A stretch of 64,000 bases of DNA from Cheilinus undulatus (lineage: Eukaryota; Chordata; Actinopteri; Labriformes; Labridae). The translations under genes and the position numbers were made by a program. The DNA is taken from NCBI RefSeq assembly GCF_018320785.1, contig NC_054880.1, positions 2,138,139 to 2,202,138 on the forward strand. Reading direction: 5' to 3'. Positions 23,898-34,556 of the stretch are shown piece by piece. The notes under the pieces were generated by a model that searched no databases, was not told where the DNA came from, and saw only the letters and a program-made list of their open reading frames with translations. Within the stretch, counting starts at the first letter, position 1. The number at the start of each line of letters is the position of its first letter.

Positions 23898-24456
23898 TAC
23901 ATATATTGTTGATGATGATAGTTATAATAATAATCATAATGATAGATTAATTAAATAATACTGGGGGTTGTAGCATACACACCAGCAAGGGAGTCAACCT
24001 ACTGTAGACAATAATAAAACAATAATAATAATAGCAGCAATAATAAAAAAAAAAAAAAAATAATAATAATAATAATAATAATGACACATTCAGAGTTCTA
24101 GTGATAGCGACAGTAGCCGATATTTACATCTGATATTTTGCCTGTGCATGTCAGCATATTTCGACTGTAAATTTTGTCCATAAAAACGTATAAATTAGTG
24201 GAGTTTTAGTCCAAACCAACAGACCTATGTCAGGTGAGGTCTTTTTCTGTATTTATCCTCATTCTTTAAACTTGAAAGTGTTTTTTAAGGACTAAAAATT
24301 GTTTCCTTGGTCATCCTTAAACCTTAAAGTGTCCAAAAGGACTGACATTTTTTGTAAGAAAAAGGCATTAAAATATCGGTATCGATATCGGCTAAAATGA
24401 ATCTGTAGGTATCAGCATATCGGATATCAGCAAAAATCCAGTATCGTGCATCCCTA
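21736..24456. mobile_element. 2.7-kb non-autonomous hAT-like element
   Basis: Inverted ends TAGGGAAGCACAATA and, inversely at the right, TAGGGATGCACGATA. It is flanked by a perfect 8-bp duplication AAAGAAAT (21728-21735 and 24457-24464). The subterminal GATATC-rich sequence is also inverted. The interior is very AT-rich, with C-, A-, TAA- and TAAAA-type simple repeats (22275-22288, 23148-23200, 24046-24082) and a nested Tc1-like MITE. No hAT transposase frame is visible. Confidence 0.85.
23312..23853 (+). mobile_element. Nested Tc1-like MITE
   Basis: 542 bp with inverted ends CAGTGCTTAACAAATTTA / TAAATTTGTTAAGCACTG, TA on the right and TG (decayed TA) on the left. It retains the first about 30 codons of a Tc1-like transposase on the plus strand (MVKRGEFTENERVR, from 23738), cut off at the right end. 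Hence an internally deleted copy. Confidence 0.85.
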
Positions 24457-24840
24457 AAAGAAATCAGTTTAGACTTAAGAAAACGAATTGTTGATGCTCA
24501 CAAAAACAGGAGAATAATATACAAAGGTATCACAGCATTTCCAAATGTCAAGAACTGGAGTGAGAAGAATCATCCAGAAATTCAAAGAGAGCCACACAGT
24601 CCACAAGAAGCCTGGCAGAGGTAGAAAGAGAAAGATTTCAAGGAAAGAAAACTACTGGGAGACGTGTCTAAAGACCCCGGAACAACTGCAGAGACACCAG
24701 TGAAGGACTTGGCCAAGTCTAGAATGGTAGTCTCAAAGAATACCATCACTAGAGCTCTGTACAAGAACGGACCAAGAAAACCCCACTTCCGCAGAAGAGA
24801 CACCTTCAAGCCAGACAAAAGTATATATTTAAACTGAATT
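24457..24840 (+). mobile_element. Tc1-like relic, second part, best-preserved copy
   Basis: Continues the relic from 21735. It reads RKRIVDAHKN, then further transposase-like codons ([11 protein letters not shown] and the following residues in shifted frames). This copy keeps sequence that the other three spacers lost. Confidence 0.65.
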
Positions 24841-26007
24841 TCTGCAACAACTTGTGCTCAACCTTGCCCTCAGAGGCCACACTGACTCAAATATTGTTGC
24901 AAGAGCTCCAATCCACAAACACCCTTTTCTTCCCTTAAAACAATGCACATTTAACAGTTTGAATAATGTGCATTGTTTGAAGGGACTCAAAGCATGCCGT
25001 GCATTTCAATAACCAAAAAAAAGAAAAATATCCTGAAAATAGAAGTCCACAACAGCATAACGCACAGCGTATAGTTGGTCATATGTCCACACCTGAGCAT
25101 ACAGCATATTGCTGATAATCACAGTCAATAATAGCAGGTAGTCTTCCACGTTTTTCTATGATGATTGTCCATGCTTTTGCAGTTTACATTTGTATTTCAG
25201 TCTGGAAAGGGTTGTTAAAACATCAGCTTTGAAATGACCTCACTTAGTGATATTTGTGACTCTCATTTTTCCACAGAAAGGATTTACTGTTGGAGTTTGC
25301 TCTGGAAACAATGATCTAAAGGGCCTCTGTTGTGTGCTGTTGTTTCAGTGTGTTTTATATTGCCAACCAGAAATGGTCTGACTTGCAATGAATCAAGTAT
25401 ACGGCCGAAATGTCTACTTTTGAAAAAAAATTGGGGTTTACTTTCCAAACAAGACTACAATTTTAGATAAAAGAACAAGAGATGCATTGATTATGAATGT
25501 TTGGGCCGATACTAATGTTCAACACAACAATCTAACCGATTTTTAATTTTTTTTTTTTCTTGTAGAATGCCAACATTTTCTCTCATGTTTGACCATGAAA
25601 TCAGATCAAAAATTGTCCAGAAAATTACTTCTGCACTGGTTTATTCTATTCATCAGCTAGATATGACAGATGCAAACAGACAATTCATCAGGCACAACAG
25701 ATAAACCCTGATAAATGATAAACGTTCCTGCTATATTATTTGCATATGTAGGCAAACAGGGTTAATATCAGTCTATACTGATGTTAAGCTGGTGCATCTG
25801 TGCATCCCAATAAGATCTGTGTGCAGCTCAGTAGCTGCAGGATTGAGTATAGCAGATTTACAGTTTAAACCTGACTGATGTTCTCTAATCTCCCTCTAAT
25901 CATCTAATTCATCTTCAGTCTCTTGTTGCACATCTTTTTAGATATCTCAGATACTGCCTGGTTCTCATCTTACATAGTCCTCCTCGTTAGATTTTCTTTC
26001 TCTTATG
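24841..26007. other. Gene 3 3' flank and unassigned DNA
   Basis: 24841-25420 has no counterpart in the other spacers and nothing recognisable. From about 25430 the 3' flank shared with genes 1, 2 and 4 resumes, with AATAAA (minus strand) at 25640-25645. Confidence 0.5.
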
Positions 26008-27143
26008 TTATGAAGTCTGGCCACCGGAACACTTGTGGTTCTTTACCTGAGTAAGCCATGAAAATTTCTGATCACAGAGCTCACAGCTAAAGGGTTTCTC
26101 TCCTGTGTGGATCACCATGTGTGAAGTCAGATAAGACTTGTGACTAAACTTTTTATCACACTGAGGGCAGCTGAAGGGTTTCTCTCCTGTGTGGATCACC
26201 ATGTGTTTGTTCAGATTAGACTTCTGACTAAACTTTTTATCACACTGAGGACAGCTGAAGGGTTTCTCTCCTGTGTGGATCACCATGTGTTTGTTCAGAT
26301 TAGACTTCTGATTAAACTTTTTATCACACTGATGGCAGCTGAAAGGTTTCTCTCCTGTGTGCATCAACATGTGGGAGTTCAGATGAGACTTGTGATTAAA
26401 CTTTTTATCACACCTAGGACAGCTGAAGTTCCCTTGACCATAAGTTAACATGTGATTTGTCAGAGTAGACTTTTTGTTAAATGTTTTATCATACTTAGAG
26501 GAGCTAAATGGCCTCTCTCCTGCGTGAAGAAACATGTGGGAGTTAAGATGAGCCTTGTGTTTAAATCTTTTACCACAGTCAGGGCAGCTCAAGGGTTTCT
26601 TTTTTTGGTGTATTCTCATATGTGTAACAAGATGACATTTCCTAATGAATGTTTTACTGCATTGAGAGCAGCTGTGTGATTTCTTGTCATTGTCTGATCT
26701 ATCATCATCAAAGTTTTCCACACAGTTTAATCCAGAATCATTTTCCAATGTAACCCTCCAATCCTCACTGCCATCAGTTTCAGATTCAGAGCAGTCTCCA
26801 GTCTTGTCCTGAGTCTCTGAATGTAAAAGTGTCTCTGGTTCTGAGTTCCAGGTCTGTTCTGGTCCTCCACACTCCTCTCCATCAGCTCCTGTTTTCCCTT
26901 CACTTTGTATTTCATGAAGCTGTGAGGACTGAGGTTTCTCTTCATCATCTTCAGTCTTCACGGGGACAGGAGCAAAGGGGAACTTGATAGTATAAATACC
27001 ATCTAGTCCCTCCTGACTGCTCCAAAGTTCCTCCACTTCCTCTTTAGTGTGTGGAGGCTCAGTGTTCTCTTGGTCCAGACTGGAACTCCACTCCTGCTGT
27101 TCAGAGGGAACCTCTTCTTGATGCACTGACAGCTGCTGGTTGT
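26008..27143 (-). CDS. Zinc-finger gene 3, exon 2 (contains a dead finger)
   Basis: With exon 1 at 31059-31242 this encodes 439 residues. The acidic linker (TKEE, VKTE) is followed by seven finger units and the terminal H-x-C unit. Finger 3 is degenerate: both cysteines are replaced (FSSSKYDKTF) and the last His is Tyr (HMLTY), and its linker is GQGN instead of TGEKP, so it cannot bind zinc. Fingers 5 and 6 are almost identical (KSNLNKHMVIH in both), pointing to a recent internal duplication of one 84-bp unit. The frame is otherwise open to the stop at 26008. Predicted nuclear DNA-binding protein. Confidence 0.9.
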
Positions 27144-28591
27144 CTGTTGGACACACAGAAATGCAACAACACAAACAGATTGGAAAATTATAACTGCATG
27201 CTACTCCAGTGTGCCAAAATCACAGGTGCAATATAACAAAGAAATAATGCTCTGATACAGTTCTTAAGTATTTTTCTGGGATCCTGTACTCCTCCTGAAT
27301 TTCATATTATTCAACTGCTACTGTTGCTCTCCTTTATTTCCTTGATAAAATGTACTTTAGGCCAGAACACATTCTCTGAGAACCCTTGTTATTGTTTCCT
27401 CTGAACCAGCATTTGGTGGTCCAAATATTTAGGGTGTTTTTAAATTAAAAGTGCGTCTTTGAATGAAGGGAACTAAGAGCTTAAAGTAGAAGGTAGAAAC
27501 AATATAAAATCAAGAATGCCAAAATTTTTAGAGAAAAACAGCAAAAAACATTGTTTTAGGGATCCTACACCTTAAAACACTTAAAACAAGGCCCTCAGAG
27601 ATCCAAGAAGTGGATTAAATATTCCAGCCATAATCACTGGATGCAAATACAATAATATTGAACTTTTTTAATTGAGTCAGCAGCTCAATGTTGCTGCCAC
27701 TGATGGGGCACCTGGTTCAATTTCATAGTGAGGCTTAATGATATCAGAAAATCATCTAATTGCAATCCCCCAACTCAACTCCCAATATTACAACTGCAAG
27801 TCAATATGTGATTATTTTTAAATTCACCATCTTGTGTATTTCTTCAACATATGTAAAAAAAATTATTCTAAATAGGGCTGAATTGGATTGAAGAAGAATG
27901 TTTTTGCAAACTATTCTTGAAAAAAATGACACATGAATGCTCAGATAATGTGTGGATCAGAACAGCTCTGCTCCAAAAAAAAAAAAAAAAAAAATATGCA
28001 TTAAACTGGTATTTTGACACAAAGTAGAAATCTTGCCCAGCCCTATTTCGTGGCACAATTTCTGGTTAAACACAGACTCCTCTACATCTCAAAACAAATA
28101 TTTGGACCACCTTTTTTTTCTTATCTTAGCTGATGCAATGCAAAAAATAAACTTAAGAGCTGAGTAGTGCTGAACAATATGGTAAAAATGTGTGATTGTA
28201 ATTATAATGGACATTAGGGATAAACTGATTATAAGCCTGGATAATTATTGATGCAGATATTTGGCATTTAGCTGATTATTGGTGTCTGCATTTTATTTTC
28301 CTAATCATCAGCTAAAATCATTTAATCTAAGGACGTGTTATTTTGGCTTCACTGCAAGGTGTGTCTTCCTCTCTGGTTTTGTTTTGTTTTTTTCACTCTC
28401 TGCGGTCTCACCTGTTCTGTCCACAATGTTAGCTGACCAGCAACCACCAGCCAATCAGCACTAAGGCCTGGGTGGCACTGACACAGGGACAGCATCACTT
28501 CCTGTTTTCCTGTTTCTGTGTTACTCTGTGCTGTTTCTCATGTTGACAGGGCTTCTCCTTCATTTTTTCACATGCTGTTTTACTTTAAGTA
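27144..28591. other. Gene 3 intron, duplicated part
   Basis: Paralogous to introns of genes 1, 2 and 4, including the segment shared with 1-264. An A-run lies near 27976-27995. No gene. Confidence 0.55.
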
Positions 28592-30378
28592 GCCATTTTT
28601 CAACATGGCCGCCAATGATAACAGTTTCCTTATCAATTTTCTTATCAGGAATGGATATTTACTGATATTAAGGACCTAATTAGTTTAATTTGTCTACCTT
28701 GCCATTGGAGAGGGTGGGGGTTAGGGAAGAAATTGGCAGGGCTTAGATCAGAAATGGATGTGGCTTAAACAGGGGTTGTTTTAGTTTTGCAATTTCATAT
28801 GAAACATAGAAATTGAAAAAATGGAATGGAAATTGAGTTTGACATTTTTTAAGCCTGAAACTGATACAGTTTGAACAAAAGTTGCTACCTGCTATATTTA
28901 TTTATTTATTTAATTCGGACAAACAAACAACAAAAATAAAGCAATGATAAAACAATTCATAGTCCATCCTACACAGTGTTTCATGATTCCAAAAAGGAGT
29001 AGAAAGAAGTAGAAAATTGGAGACACCTCAGAATTGAGCTTCAGATCAACTCTTTTGATCTCAAGAGTAAGAGAACCGTTTCAAATTTACACTATGTTTT
29101 ATATAAACTTGAAACTTTAATAGAGTTTTAGATCAATATTTTTGATCACAAGAGTAAAATAACTATTTACAATTTACACTAATTTGTATATGAACTTGCA
29201 ACTTGAATTAAGTTTCAGATCAATGTTGTTGATCACATGAGTAAAAGAACTATTTACAATTTACAGGTTTACAAACCTGGGGTCCCTGCTTTCTACAGCT
29301 TAGGCAGAAAAGTTACAGCTGCATTGTTTTTTTTACGGATTTACCTACAGTGGAGAAATATCACGGATTTCGAATGTCCAACATAAACAACATTACATTT
29401 TAGTCTAGTTTTGGTCATCGAAAAAAGGCTGTCGACAAATATTTTTAGTCATAGTTTTAGTCGACAAAATTAACACTGTGGGAGAGAGAAGGAAAAGGAG
29501 AGTGAGGTGTTTTTTAAGTGATGTAAAATGGGGTAAAGAAAAATGAAAAGAGAGGGAAAGCGCTTCTGCCACAGAAGTCAATTCAATATTCTCCTTCACA
29601 GAAACAAAAGGATGTGCAGTTTGATTTAGCTTTTTGGCACTTGTACTGCCTCACACAACTCTTCTTACATTTCCAGGAGACAAGTTCATAGCTGGACTGG
29701 CCAGCATCTGGTAGGCAATGTCCAGAAGGGTTTATAGTACCCATTTTTATCAACATTGTCTAACAATAAAGGCCGAGGGGTTATCCTTTTACCACCTTAC
29801 CGCAGAAACACACATTCAGGTGTGGGATACAACCAGGTTCAGATGTAAAAACTGACCTACACCTAGCCCGATCATTCATCCAGTGCTATTTGACTCCTGT
29901 GCGATCTGTTCACCATCTGAATAACTACATGAAGCCATGTAAAGCTCTGTTACCCTTGGCCACGCTCTCCCACGCTGGCACATCCTGTCAATTAAGGTGC
30001 ATCTATCTAACTACATCTAAAATGCACAATGTCAAATAGATGTGGGACTAACATTAGATAGCATTTAGGAAACTAAACTACGCTACCCCTAAACTATCAC
30101 TAAAAGGAGTAGATTGATACTGACTACAGAAATAATGACATTAATGGCTAATGTATTTAGCTGACACTGAACCCCATGCTGAGTTTCATAGCAGTGGTGT
30201 CATCAGTGTGCCTTGGCTGTGCTTTGACATCCACTCTATTACATTGTATGTAACACATGACTACTGTCACAATAATTATTCTTAATTTTTTTATTCTTCG
30301 TCATCCTTTATTATCATCCCAGATAAGAAAATTGATGAGAAAACGTTATCATTGGTGGCCATTTTGAAAAATGGCTGC
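28592..30378. mobile_element. Insertion bounded by ~65-bp inverted repeats
   Basis: The left end (AGCCATTTTTCAACATGG ... CAATGATAAC ... CTTATCA) recurs inverted at the right end (TGATGAGAAAACGTTATCA ... CCATTTTGAAAAATGGCT). Between them lie an interspersed repeat with TTTAGTC motifs (about 29280-29480) and TTTA repeats. Genes 1, 2 and 4 lack this block in their introns. No coding region or clean target duplication was found, and the true outer limits may lie slightly farther out on the right (to about 30510). Confidence 0.5.
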
Positions 30379-31058
30379 CATGGGCATCATGTTGGAAAAT
30401 TCAGGATGCCTCCATATCCAGTTTTCTTTGGAATGCCGTTGGCTATAACTGTACCAAATTTCATGCTCGTATCACAAAGTGAACAATTGTTGTGGTTATC
30501 TCCTCCACTATTTACAAAAAATCCTACTTTTCTTCTTTGTTTTATTTTTGTCCTGAATCAAAATGAGAGTGATGTACAAATTATCATTCCCTTCAATACA
30601 AATATGTACACTGAATTTGCAATATGAGGCAAAATTGATCACAAAGAGATATATTTAAAAAAAATGTTAAGCCCTAGCTTCACTATCTTATATTGTGTTG
30701 TTTCTTTTGTTTAATGATTTTTTTTTCGTGTGTCGTTAAAAAATGCATACGAAGAACTCAAAACATAACCACATACTATAAAAATAACAATTGCTTCTTC
30801 CTCAGTTTAAAAACACATTTTGATGGCTTGAAATGGTATATTGTTGACGCTTGGAACCACAGAAAGGTCATATCACCTCTCCTAGCCTTTACTGTAACAA
30901 CTGGTTTAGAAATAGGAGAAAAGGTCAGCAAAGTTAAAATAACCGTTGACGACCGTTACCGTAAAGCTTAGAATACAACCTCTTCTGCAACACTGTCCAT
31001 TTGTTTAAAGTCGGTCCAAACAGAATGAGAACAATGACTGAGGGAAAAATGAACAAAC
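30379..31058. other. Gene 3 intron, exon-1-proximal part
   Basis: From about 30520 on it matches the conserved sequence next to the other first exons. No coding signal. Confidence 0.5.
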
Positions 31059-31242
31059 CTGCTCTGTAAAGGCGAAGCTGAACATCGTCCAGGAGTTTTT
31101 GTTTTCGCTCGTTTTCCTCTTTACATCGACAAAGTTGTTCCTCGTATTCTGCTATCGTTCTTTCAAAGACTCCAAAAATCTCTTCAGCAGCAGCAGTCAG
31201 TCTCTGGTTGACAAAATCTCTCAGTGTCTCGACTCCTGGCAT
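31059..31242 (-). CDS. Zinc-finger gene 3, exon 1
   Basis: 184 bp from ATG (31242) to the donor GCAG|GTTTGT; 61 residues of the conserved N-terminus, joining 26008-27143 in frame over a 3.9-kb intron. His-Arg near the exon end is Tyr-Arg here (QLRLYRAG). Confidence 0.85.
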
Positions 31243-31521
31243 TTTCACACAGTTATACTGGCTGATTTATTCTGGAAAACACTACAACCACTCCATCAAA
31301 CAGCAACTTTGACTGTTTCACCACTCATATCTCCAGTTTGAATGCTAAGCTAAGCTAGCTTTGTAGTTTACGGGCATAGACATTAGACTGAGGGAGAGAA
31401 AACTGAGGAAAAAAACATTTAGAGCTTTAAGTCCATTCAGTTGACAGAATGAGCCGCTGAGGGATTAGAATTGCTAATCTCTCAAAAAAAATTGACGGAG
31501 ATTGGACAACTGTCCTGATTC

Positions 31522-31575
31522 GCCGCTATGTTCCTAAACACAGAGTAAAGTGTTCACATGATAATCACTTCCGGT
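31522..31575 (-). promoter_or_regulatory. Gene 3 promoter module with decayed YY1 site
   Basis: The ETS-type CACTTCCGGT is intact at 31566-31575. The YY1-type site reads GCCGCTATGTTC (31522-31533), with two changes from the other copies. Confidence 0.5.
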
Positions 31576-31867
31576 GCAACGCTGTTTGTGTCCTTCAGAC
31601 TAAAGGTTGGAACTCGCCTCTCACAAAACATTTAAGTCAAACTCTAAATGCATTTTTTTCATGGCATCAAGGGATTTTTATTATATACTTCTTGTTAAAC
31701 AAAATGTCCTCATAAGTTGAAGGGAAACAGCAGCACTTTAAAAGATCAGGGTTTATCTTCCTCCACAAAGTTTCAAGTACTGAAACGTCCATACTTTATT
31801 TAATACTGAGTTTGATGAACATAAAATAGAAAGCAGCAGTGTTCACAGCAGTTACAGTCCTGTAGTC

Positions 31868-32467
31868 CAGTGGTCCCCTACCTTTTTTCCTCAGGGCCCC
31901 CCTGACATATATCTGAGAAAACTAAGCCCTCCCTTGAGCCACTTGGAAAAATGAAAGTGTAAGTTAACTCCAGGCTCAGAGCTAACTCCGCCCACTTCAG
32001 ACAAAATGCACAAAAAACGGGCAGTTTTGTACTGAGAGCAGGGAGGGGAAAGGACGGGGTTTTCCAGACGAGGTGGGAGTAACAGTGACATCCCCTTGCC
32101 AGAAAGTGACGCAGAGTCCTGCAGCTCTGCTGCCTCATAGCGATCTTTTGAAGTGGAGGATTCTCCCCCTCCAGAGTCCCCTGAAGCAGGCTGTAGAGTG
32201 GTGGTGGACCGTGGTGGTCCTGAGCTCTACCTGTTTGAGCTGTTGGCTCCAGCACCGACGTTACTAAAGCTGGAGCTGTCAGAGCCGAGGCAGTGAAGGT
32301 GCAGGAGAGGAGAGAGTGGTCTCTGAATGGTAAAGTTGGTTAGAGGCAGTAACATTCTGCCTTTTAATTAAAGTTTGCTGTAGCAATTTACTGATGGTAG
32401 GTTTTTTAGTTGTGGTTTAAAAACTTTAAATGTATGTGTTAGTTTGACCCCGGGTTGGGAATCACTG
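31868..32467. mobile_element. hAT-type MITE, long interior form
   Basis: 600 bp with ends CAGTGGTCCCC / GGTTGGGAATCACTG and an 8-bp duplication CTGTAGTC / CTGTAGAC. The interior matches the copy at 12174 but without the nested element. The reading frame seen there at 12398 has a stop here. Confidence 0.85.
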
Positions 32468-32639
32468 CTGTAGACCACTGCTTCCTGATGTGTGTTTTGC
32501 TTTATTTACATGAAGCAGGTTTGCTCATTTTATTGCTTAAAGTCATTGATTAACTCTCTTAAAACCAGGTGTTACAGTTCAAGGAGTGACCATGTTAATG
32601 TGTGACCTTTAGCTAATCTGTGGCTGTCATACAGATAAC

Positions 32640-32860
32640 ACAGCTTTCATCAAGATAAAACTGAGGATTATCTTCACATTGACACATGGTATGACAACTC
32701 CAGTAAGGTTTTGAGCTGTCTCTACAGAAAGCATCCTGGCAAAAATGAAAGAAATAAATTTAGACATGAGAAAAAGAATTGTTGATGCTCACAAAAACAG
32801 GAGAATGATATACAAAGGTATCACAGCATTCCCAATTGTCAAGTTCTACTTGAAAAAATG
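32640..32860 (+). mobile_element. Tc1-like relic in spacer of genes 3 and 4
   Basis: Shortest copy of the spacer relic; reads MRKRIVDAHKNR and stops at the shared deletion junction TCAAGTTCTACTT. Confidence 0.55.
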
Positions 32861-33459
32861 TTTTGGGGTTTATTATCCAAGCAAGATTACAACTTGTGAT
32901 AAAAGAACTAGAGATGCATTTATTGTGAAAGTTTGGGCCAACACTTATGTTCAACACAACAATCTAGCCAATTTTTATGTTCTGTCCTTTCTCATAGAAT
33001 GCCAATATTTTCTCTCATGTTTGTCCATGAAATCAGATAAGAGATTGTCTAGAAAGTTACTTCTTCTGCACTGCTTTATCTTATTCATCAGCTAGATATG
33101 TCAGATGCAAGCAGACAATTCACACTGACAAATGATAGACGTTCCTGCTATATCGTTTGCATACGTAAGCAAAAAAGAATAATATCAGCTGATACTGATG
33201 TTAAGCTGATGCATCTGTGCATCCTAATAAGATCTGTGTGCAGCTGAGTGGCTGCAGGATTGAGTATAGCAGGTTTAGAGTTTAAATATGACTGATGTTC
33301 TCTGATCTTCTTCTAACCATCGTATTCATCTTAAGTCTCTTGTTGCACATCTTTTTATACATCTGAGATGCTGCCTGGATCTCATCTTACATAGTCCTCC
33401 TCATTATCTCTTCACTCTCTTATTTCATGAAGTCTGGCCACCGGTACACTTGTGTTTTT
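32861..33459 (-). other. 3' flank of gene 4
   Basis: Homologous to the 3' flanks of genes 1 to 3, but the candidate polyadenylation position reads GATAAA / AATAAG on the minus strand (near 33074-33085). Confidence 0.45.
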
Positions 33460-34556
33460 TTACCTGACTATCCCATGAAAATTTCTGATCACAGAGCTAA
33501 CAGCTGAGGGTTTCTCTCCTGTGTGGATCACCATGTGTGAAGTCAGATTTGAGTTCTGATTAAACTTTTTATCACACCAAGGGCAGCTGAAGGGTTTCTC
33601 TCCTGTGTGCACCAGCATGTGTCTGTTCAGATGAGACTTGTAATTAAATCCTTTTTTACATTGAGAGCAGTTAAAGGGTTTCTCTCCTGTGTGAACAAAC
33701 ATGTGGGCGTTCAGCTGAGCCTTTTCGTGAAACTTTTTATCACACTGAGAGCAGCTAAAGGATTGCTCTCCTGTGTGGCTCACCATGTGTTTAGTCAGAT
33801 TACACTTGTGATTAAACTTTTTATCACACTTAGAGCAGCTGAAGGGTTTCTCTCCTGTGTGGACAAACATGTGGGACTTCAGCTGAGACAATTTGCTAAA
33901 CTTTTTATCACACTCTGGGCAGCTAAAGGGTTTCTCTCCTGTGTGGATAACCATGTGTTTAGCCAGACTTGACTTTAACTTAAATCTTTTACCACAGTCA
34001 GAGCAACTTGAGGGTTTCTCTTTTTGGTGCCTTCTCATATGTGTAGCAAGATGACATTTCCTTGTGAATGTTCTACTGCACTGAGAGCAGCTGTGTGATT
34101 TCTTGTCACTGTCTGATCTATCATCATCAAAGTTTTCCACACAGTTTAATCCAGAATCATTTTCCATGGTGTCCCTCCAGTCATCACTGTAATCAGTGTC
34201 AGATTCAGAGAAGTCTTCAGTCTTGTCCTCATGTAAATGTCTCTCTGGTTCTGAGTTCCTGACCTGTTCTGGTCCTCCACAGTCCTCTCCATCAGCTCCT
34301 GTTTTCATCCCTTCCCTTTGTATTTCATGAAGCTGTGAGGACTGAGGTTTCTCTTCATCATCTTCAGTCTTCACAGGGACAGGAGCAAAGGGGAACTTGA
34401 TGGTATTAAACTCCTCCAGTCTCTCCTGACTGCTCCAAAGTTCCTCCTCTTCCTCTTTAAGGTGTGGAGGCTCAGTGTCCTCCTGGTCCAGACTGGAGCT
34501 CCACTCCTGCTGCTCAGAGGGAACCTCTTCTTGAGTCACTGACAGCTGCTGGTTGT
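33460..34556 (-). CDS. Zinc-finger gene 4, exon 2 (terminal finger lost)
   Basis: With exon 1 at 36800-36983 this encodes 426 residues: acidic linker (LKEE, VKTE) and seven C2H2 fingers from about residue 208. After the last TGEKP the family-typical terminal H-x-C unit is frameshifted by a one-base deletion (CAGCTGAGGG here, CAGCTGAAGGG in the sister genes, near 33505), giving a short unrelated tail (SAVSSVIRNFHGIVR) and a stop at 33460. All ligands of the seven fingers are intact, so the protein may still bind DNA. The deletion could also be an assembly error. Confidence 0.85.

Noticed and set aside
28890..29030. TTTA repeats and AAAAAGGAGTAGAAAGAAG resembling a retroelement 3' end
   Set aside because: No coding or boundary evidence; left within the larger inverted-repeat block.
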